Shown here: positions 60,963 to 64,000 of the stretch, piece by piece
How positions within the stretch are numbered: the first letter of the stretch is position 1
Layout of the letters: every line of letters begins with the position of its first letter
DNA from: Oxalobacteraceae bacterium
GTDB taxonomy: Bacteria; Pseudomonadota; Gammaproteobacteria; Burkholderiales; Burkholderiaceae_D
Direction of reading: 5' to 3'
DNA length: 64,000 bases
Assembly: GCA_027485795.1 (NCBI GenBank)
Contig: JAIXQK010000130.1
Span: 50,110 to 114,109, forward strand
Program-made: the position numbers and the translations under genes
Notes under the pieces: model-generated
Told to the model about the DNA's origin: nothing
Seen by the model: the letters and a program-made list of their open reading frames with translations, nothing else
The model's database searches: none

Positions 60963-62000
60963 ATGAAAACACTGCGCCTATGGGACTTTTACACCAGAGA
61001 AGATGTTCACTCGATCTTTTCACCCGACACAGTATTCACCCCACAAAGCGGCACGTGGGGACTACATGGAATAGTAAAGGTACCGGACAGAATTGGTGAC
61101 TGGGTTTTCTTCGTAACGCTAGGGCAGATTCAAGGTGAACATACCTTTGATGAGTCGATAACAACTGATGGCGTACTCAGTTGGCAATCCCAACCCAACC
61201 AAGGATTCGGGAGTGATGCAATTCAGGCTTTCATTTCCCATGATGAAAGAATAAACAACATCTATCTTTTCTTGCGTGGAAAGCGTGACAAAGCATATGG
61301 GTATTTTGGAAAATTAGGCTATCTCACCCATGATTCAGAACGTGAAAAGCCAGTTCACTTTCAATGGCAACTAATGGACTGGGCGCCGAATTCAAAATTT
61401 TTGCAAGAAGTAGGAATTACGCTTATAGGTGAATCTGAGTTATTACAGTTGCAGTCTCAGTCCGCTCCACCAGCAGAAACTCCAAAAGAGAAAACAATAG
61501 AGTTCGTTGATACTCCGAGAGCATCAAAAAAAAGAGAAGGCTCATCAACGAAAGAATTCAAAACTAGAAAAATATCTAGTTATGCTCAAATCAATGCATC
61601 AAATTCAGCACTTGGGCTCTTAGGTGAAGAATTGGTCATTGATGCAGAAAGAGCAAATCTTATTGAAAAAAATCGAAGGGATTTGGCGGAAAAAATAATT
61701 CATGTTTCGGTGATCGAGGGTGATGGTGCAGGTTACGACATTAAGTCATTTACGCCTGAGGGTGAAATTAAGTACATTGAAGTAAAAACAACTAAGGGAC
61801 ATGGAACTACGCCTTTCTATCTTAGCCCTAATGAAATTGAATTTAGTAGAATGAATCCCAATAATTACTACTTGTACCGTATTTACGATTTGGATGTGCA
61901 AAACAAATCAGGAAAGATATATGTGTTGACTGGGGATCTATCAGATAAGTTAGACTTAAAGCCAACTCAATATGTTGCTACACTTTTAGCCGAGAAATGA
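60963..62000 (+). CDS. DUF3427-DUF3883 nuclease-like protein
   Basis: ATG 60963 (MKTLRLWDFYTRE) is likely; the frame opens at 60942. The N-terminal half (about 20-165) matches DUF3427 (IYLFLRGKRDKAYGYFGKLGYL, HFQWQLMDW). After a charged linker the C-terminal half matches DUF3883 (LGLLGEELVIDAERANL, GAGYDIKSFTPEGEIKYIEVKTTKGHG). DUF3883 is PD-(D/E)xK-like, with D in GYDIKSF and E-x-K in IEVKTT as the expected nuclease triad. It is found in restriction and defence islands. It overlaps the HIT gene (ATGA). Confidence 0.82.
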   Translation: MKTLRLWDFYTREDVHSIFSPDTVFTPQSGTWGLHGIVKVPDRIGDWVFFVTLGQIQGEHTFDESITTDGVLSWQSQPNQGFGSDAIQAFISHDERINNIYLFLRGKRDKAYGYFGKLGYLTHDSEREKPVHFQWQLMDWAPNSKFLQEVGITLIGESELLQLQSQSAPPAETPKEKTIEFVDTPRASKKREGSSTKEFKTRKISSYAQINASNSALGLLGEELVIDAERANLIEKNRRDLAEKIIHVSVIEGDGAGYDIKSFTPEGEIKYIEVKTTKGHGTTPFYLSPNEIEFSRMNPNNYYLYRIYDLDVQNKSGKIYVLTGDLSDKLDLKPTQYVATLLAEK

Positions 62001-62386
62001 CTGAATCATCTTGTCTGTTCTGCGACATTCAAACTAAAGACAGAGTTCGAATTATCTCTGAAAATACTTTAGCGTTTGCGGTACGTGATGGATTTCCTGT
62101 TACTGAGGGACACACGCTGCTTATTCCCAAGCGGCATGCTGCTGGTTACTTTGAATTGAGTCAAGAAGAAATCAATGCGATTAACCAACTAATGATTGAG
62201 CAGAAAGATTCACTACAATGCTCAGATTTTTCAATTGGTGGATTTAACATTGGTATGAATTGCGGGGAAGTTGCAGGACAGACTATCTTTCATTGTCATG
62301 TTCATTTGATACCACGTCGAAGTGGTGACGTCGAGAATCCACGTGGTGGTGTGAGACATTTGATACCTGGTAAAGGTATCTATTAG
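61997..62386 (+). CDS. HIT-family nucleotide hydrolase/transferase
   Basis: The 129-residue protein has the HIT motif HCHVHLIPRR (H-x-H-x-H) at about 97-106 and the N-terminal CLFCDI segment. It is of the Hint/Fhit-like type that hydrolyses nucleoside phosphoramidates or dinucleotides. The start overlaps the nuclease-like gene as ATGA, so the two are translationally coupled. HIT proteins with nucleases are seen in defence loci; a signalling role is inferred. Confidence 0.9.
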   Translation: MTESSCLFCDIQTKDRVRIISENTLAFAVRDGFPVTEGHTLLIPKRHAAGYFELSQEEINAINQLMIEQKDSLQCSDFSIGGFNIGMNCGEVAGQTIFHCHVHLIPRRSGDVENPRGGVRHLIPGKGIY

Positions 62387-62587
62387 AGACATCACAGCGG
62401 CAAGTTTTAACCAAATCGAAGCTAATCGAGGAATTCGTGTCTTGATTGAGAAGCTGATCTATCCAAGTCCCATTGAAACTAGATCTGTTCAGTTTCAGAA
62501 GCATACTGCGTGATTATCTGTGTCATGGGATCGTATCGCATTCAAAAGCCTGAAATCCTTTTCCTATATTGCGAATATTGCGATTGA

Positions 62588-62605
62588 ATTTATACGTGTA
62601 TAAAT
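62588..62605. promoter_or_regulatory. Palindrome ATTTATAC-GT-GTATAAAT upstream of 62621
   Basis: A perfect 8-bp inverted repeat with a 2-bp centre lies just before the GGAG (62612-62615) of the next gene. It follows a direct repeat of ATATTGCG (about 62562-62583). It may be the operator of a self-regulated pair, since the sequence is also AT-rich enough to act as a -10 region. Confidence 0.55.
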
Positions 62606-62620
62606 TTCTCTGGAGACGAA

Positions 62621-63307
62621 ATGGCGATTGTCAAAGCTCGTAGCCGAATCCTAGAGGCTGCTTTCAATAGAAAGCTATCAAAGCTAGAGAAAGACTGGCA
62701 GCCGGTAGCCGAAGCTGCCGTTGCCTTCGCAGATGCTCAGCTCCAATTTGCAAGAAATCTTCACGAATTATGGGAAGAAGCGAGAGAGCTGGATAAGGTC
62801 GCTGAGACTGACGAGCATAAAGTCGCTGTCAAAGAAAAGCTGCAAAGCCTTATCAATACAACTGACGAATCAGTATTCTCTCGTTGGCAGACAATCGGCA
62901 AGTTCGCAGACCAGCTTCAGCCATATACCGCTTCACTTCCGCCTGTCAGAGACAGCCTTCATCTACTCGCACAAGCTGCCAAAGAAAAAGCTCCAATAGG
63001 TAAGTGGGTCAAGCAACACAAGCTCACGCCAGAAACTCCTTTCAGAGAAATCAAACTTCTTCGGACAGAAGTAAGAACTGGAAAAGCTGAGCCACGTAAA
63101 AAATCAAAAGCAGCAGAACATCGAACCCACAGTATAACTTTGAGCTTTGATGGCGAGATTTCTTCAAATGAAATCGCAAAGCTGCTTTTGGAAGTGGTTC
63201 AGTCAGTTTCAATCGTCAGAATTAGTTCTGACTCATCAATCCGACAAGGTTTGAAAAGCATCATGCGAGCAGGTTTCTCTGCCCTAGAGGAAAAATATCA
63301 TGGGTAG
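62621..63307 (+). CDS. Unknown helical protein paired with a methyltransferase
   Basis: The 228-residue protein has a long helical N-terminal region rich in Ala, Glu and Lys (RKLSKLEKDWQPVAEAAVAFADAQ), a Pro-rich middle (PYTASLPPVRDSLHLLAQ, KLTPETPFREIK) and a small basic/beta C-terminal part (THSITLSFDGEISSNEIAKLL). No family is recognised. It overlaps the next gene by 8 nt. Phage or plasmid origin is likely from composition and context. Confidence 0.7.
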   Translation: MAIVKARSRILEAAFNRKLSKLEKDWQPVAEAAVAFADAQLQFARNLHELWEEARELDKVAETDEHKVAVKEKLQSLINTTDESVFSRWQTIGKFADQLQPYTASLPPVRDSLHLLAQAAKEKAPIGKWVKQHKLTPETPFREIKLLRTEVRTGKAEPRKKSKAAEHRTHSITLSFDGEISSNEIAKLLLEVVQSVSIVRISSDSSIRQGLKSIMRAGFSALEEKYHG

Positions 63308-64000
63308 AAACAGATACATTGATTATCCACTTCAAGGGACATCCCTTGATATTCCAATGGAAGAGCTATTGGAATACGATGATGAAGAAAGAAAGATCTA
63401 TATTGACATGATGCTTGATGGATTCTCAAAAGAGATTTCCAAAGGAACCATGTCCTTAAAAAAGCGAGTGTCCTTCAAAGATGAGATTGCAGACTACAGG
63501 AAATTAGCTCGTCTCCCATCCGATGCTTATCTAATGACAGATGACAAGTATCACAAGCGGAATGTTCTGGGAATTGGATCTCCCGGTGCTAAGCACACCT
63601 ATCATCTTCGTCACCATATGTGGAAGATGGTAACGAAGCAGGGTTCATTAGAAAGTCAAATAAAAACAAAAAATGTAAGCCTAGTAAAGAAAATAGATAG
63701 GCTGCTTGACCCCAAAAACAATAGCAAAGCACAGTTTAGAGGAAGTGGTGGAACAGTAATTCAGGTAGTTTCTAGATTCTTACAAATGAACAATAGTGTT
63801 GGTGCTGCGTTCCCACCGTTTCATGCAAGATTTCTTGTAAATGAATTTCTTCCCAAGGAGGGCGACTGTGTGGTGATTGACCCATGTGCAGGTTGGGGTG
63901 GTCGATTGCTTGGAACTATCTGTGTCAAACGAAAAGCATTCGTGAAGTATGTTGGTATCGATCCAGAAAAGAGAAATCTAGAAGCTTACCAAGCATTGCA
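63300..64000 (+). CDS. SAM-dependent DNA methyltransferase-like protein, right end truncated
   Basis: The open frame from ATG 63300 runs off the right edge (233 codons seen). After about 190 residues comes the methylase motif I region VIDPCAGWGGRLLG with a following IDPEKRN (motif II-like, acidic residue for ribose). The GWGGRLLG spelling is common in phage/mobile-element methyltransferases that modify DNA. The catalytic motif lies beyond the window, so base specificity cannot be judged. Confidence 0.75.
   Translation, partial: MGRNRYIDYPLQGTSLDIPMEELLEYDDEERKIYIDMMLDGFSKEISKGTMSLKKRVSFKDEIADYRKLARLPSDAYLMTDDKYHKRNVLGIGSPGAKHTYHLRHHMWKMVTKQGSLESQIKTKNVSLVKKIDRLLDPKNNSKAQFRGSGGTVIQVVSRFLQMNNSVGAAFPPFHARFLVNEFLPKEGDCVVIDPCAGWGGRLLGTICVKRKAFVKYVGIDPEKRNLEAYQAL

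Noticed and set aside
1-64000. CRISPR arrays, rRNA genes or full tRNA genes
   Set aside because: No regularly spaced repeats, no rRNA-like stretches and only tRNA 3' halves were seen.

Overview
The window looks like a chromosome segment of a betaproteobacterium, probably Burkholderiales. The evidence is the gene set: an Alcaligenes-type aromatic amine dehydrogenase cluster, a BigR/Blh sulfide module, a branched-chain-type ABC transporter next to feruloyl-CoA synthase, COQ7, ArsH and a DUF6279 lipoprotein. Composition is uneven. The left third is compact and ordinary. From about 22 kb rightwards the DNA is a patchwork of accessory operons, gene remnants and mobile-element borders, with visibly lower GC in the P450/ACP operon (37-39 kb), the liv/fcs block (48-58 kb) and the integrase island (59-64 kb).

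0-22 kb: an edge-truncated unknown gene (-). A three-gene regulatory operon follows (ArsR-like HTH, OmpR-type response regulator, histidine kinase), then DUF6671, a DCC-COQ7 fusion and an AraC regulator divergent from aauBEDA plus cytochrome c (periplasmic oxidation of aromatic amines by a TTQ enzyme). Next come a DUF6279 lipoprotein, a hot-dog acyl-CoA hydratase, arsH, a SEC-C protein, a small membrane/Cys-His pair, an SDR and a Tll0287-like heme protein. The sulfide module consists of bigR, two half-size YeeE/YedE proteins and SulP on the minus strand, with blh divergent. A 41-bp perfect palindrome between bigR and blh contains both promoters.

22-29 kb: the most unusual system. It is a tight co-directional operon of a DUF1611/DgcN-like P-loop protein, a cytosolic alpha/beta hydrolase, an HlyD-type membrane fusion protein, a fusion of the 7TM-transglutaminase-associated membrane domain to an ATP-grasp domain that has lost key catalytic residues, and an exported paralogous hydrolase. 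It is preceded by a clear promoter with a flanking inverted repeat.

29-48 kb: a diguanylate cyclase with a long leader hairpin, a bicupin, a D-2-hydroxyacid dehydrogenase, a CYTH-CHAD protein, decayed DNA (duplicated TctA tail, broken hydrolase), and a P450-ACP-hydrolase operon whose P450 lacks the ExxR motif. Then come a porin, a decapitated amine oxidase, GlcG/HbpS, a tautomerase, an alpha-hydroxyacid dehydrogenase, a VOC protein, and a sulfur-relay operon TusA-DsrE-[TusA::MetE-like fusion].

48-64 kb: between two direct repeats of a tRNA-Asn 3' half (47.8 and 58.8 kb) sits a hydroxycinnamate/aromatic-acid uptake and CoA-activation block: MarR, LivF, fused LivM-LivG, LivH, LivK, thioesterase, an SDR remnant, thiolase, feruloyl-CoA synthase and crotonase, plus HigBA. 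Beyond the second repeat are a tyrosine integrase, a DUF3427-DUF3883 nuclease-like protein overlapping a HIT protein, and an overlapping pair ending in a truncated methyltransferase: a probable defence/mobile island that runs off the right edge. The orientation of the tRNA fragments predicts an intact minus-strand tRNA-Asn to the right of the window.
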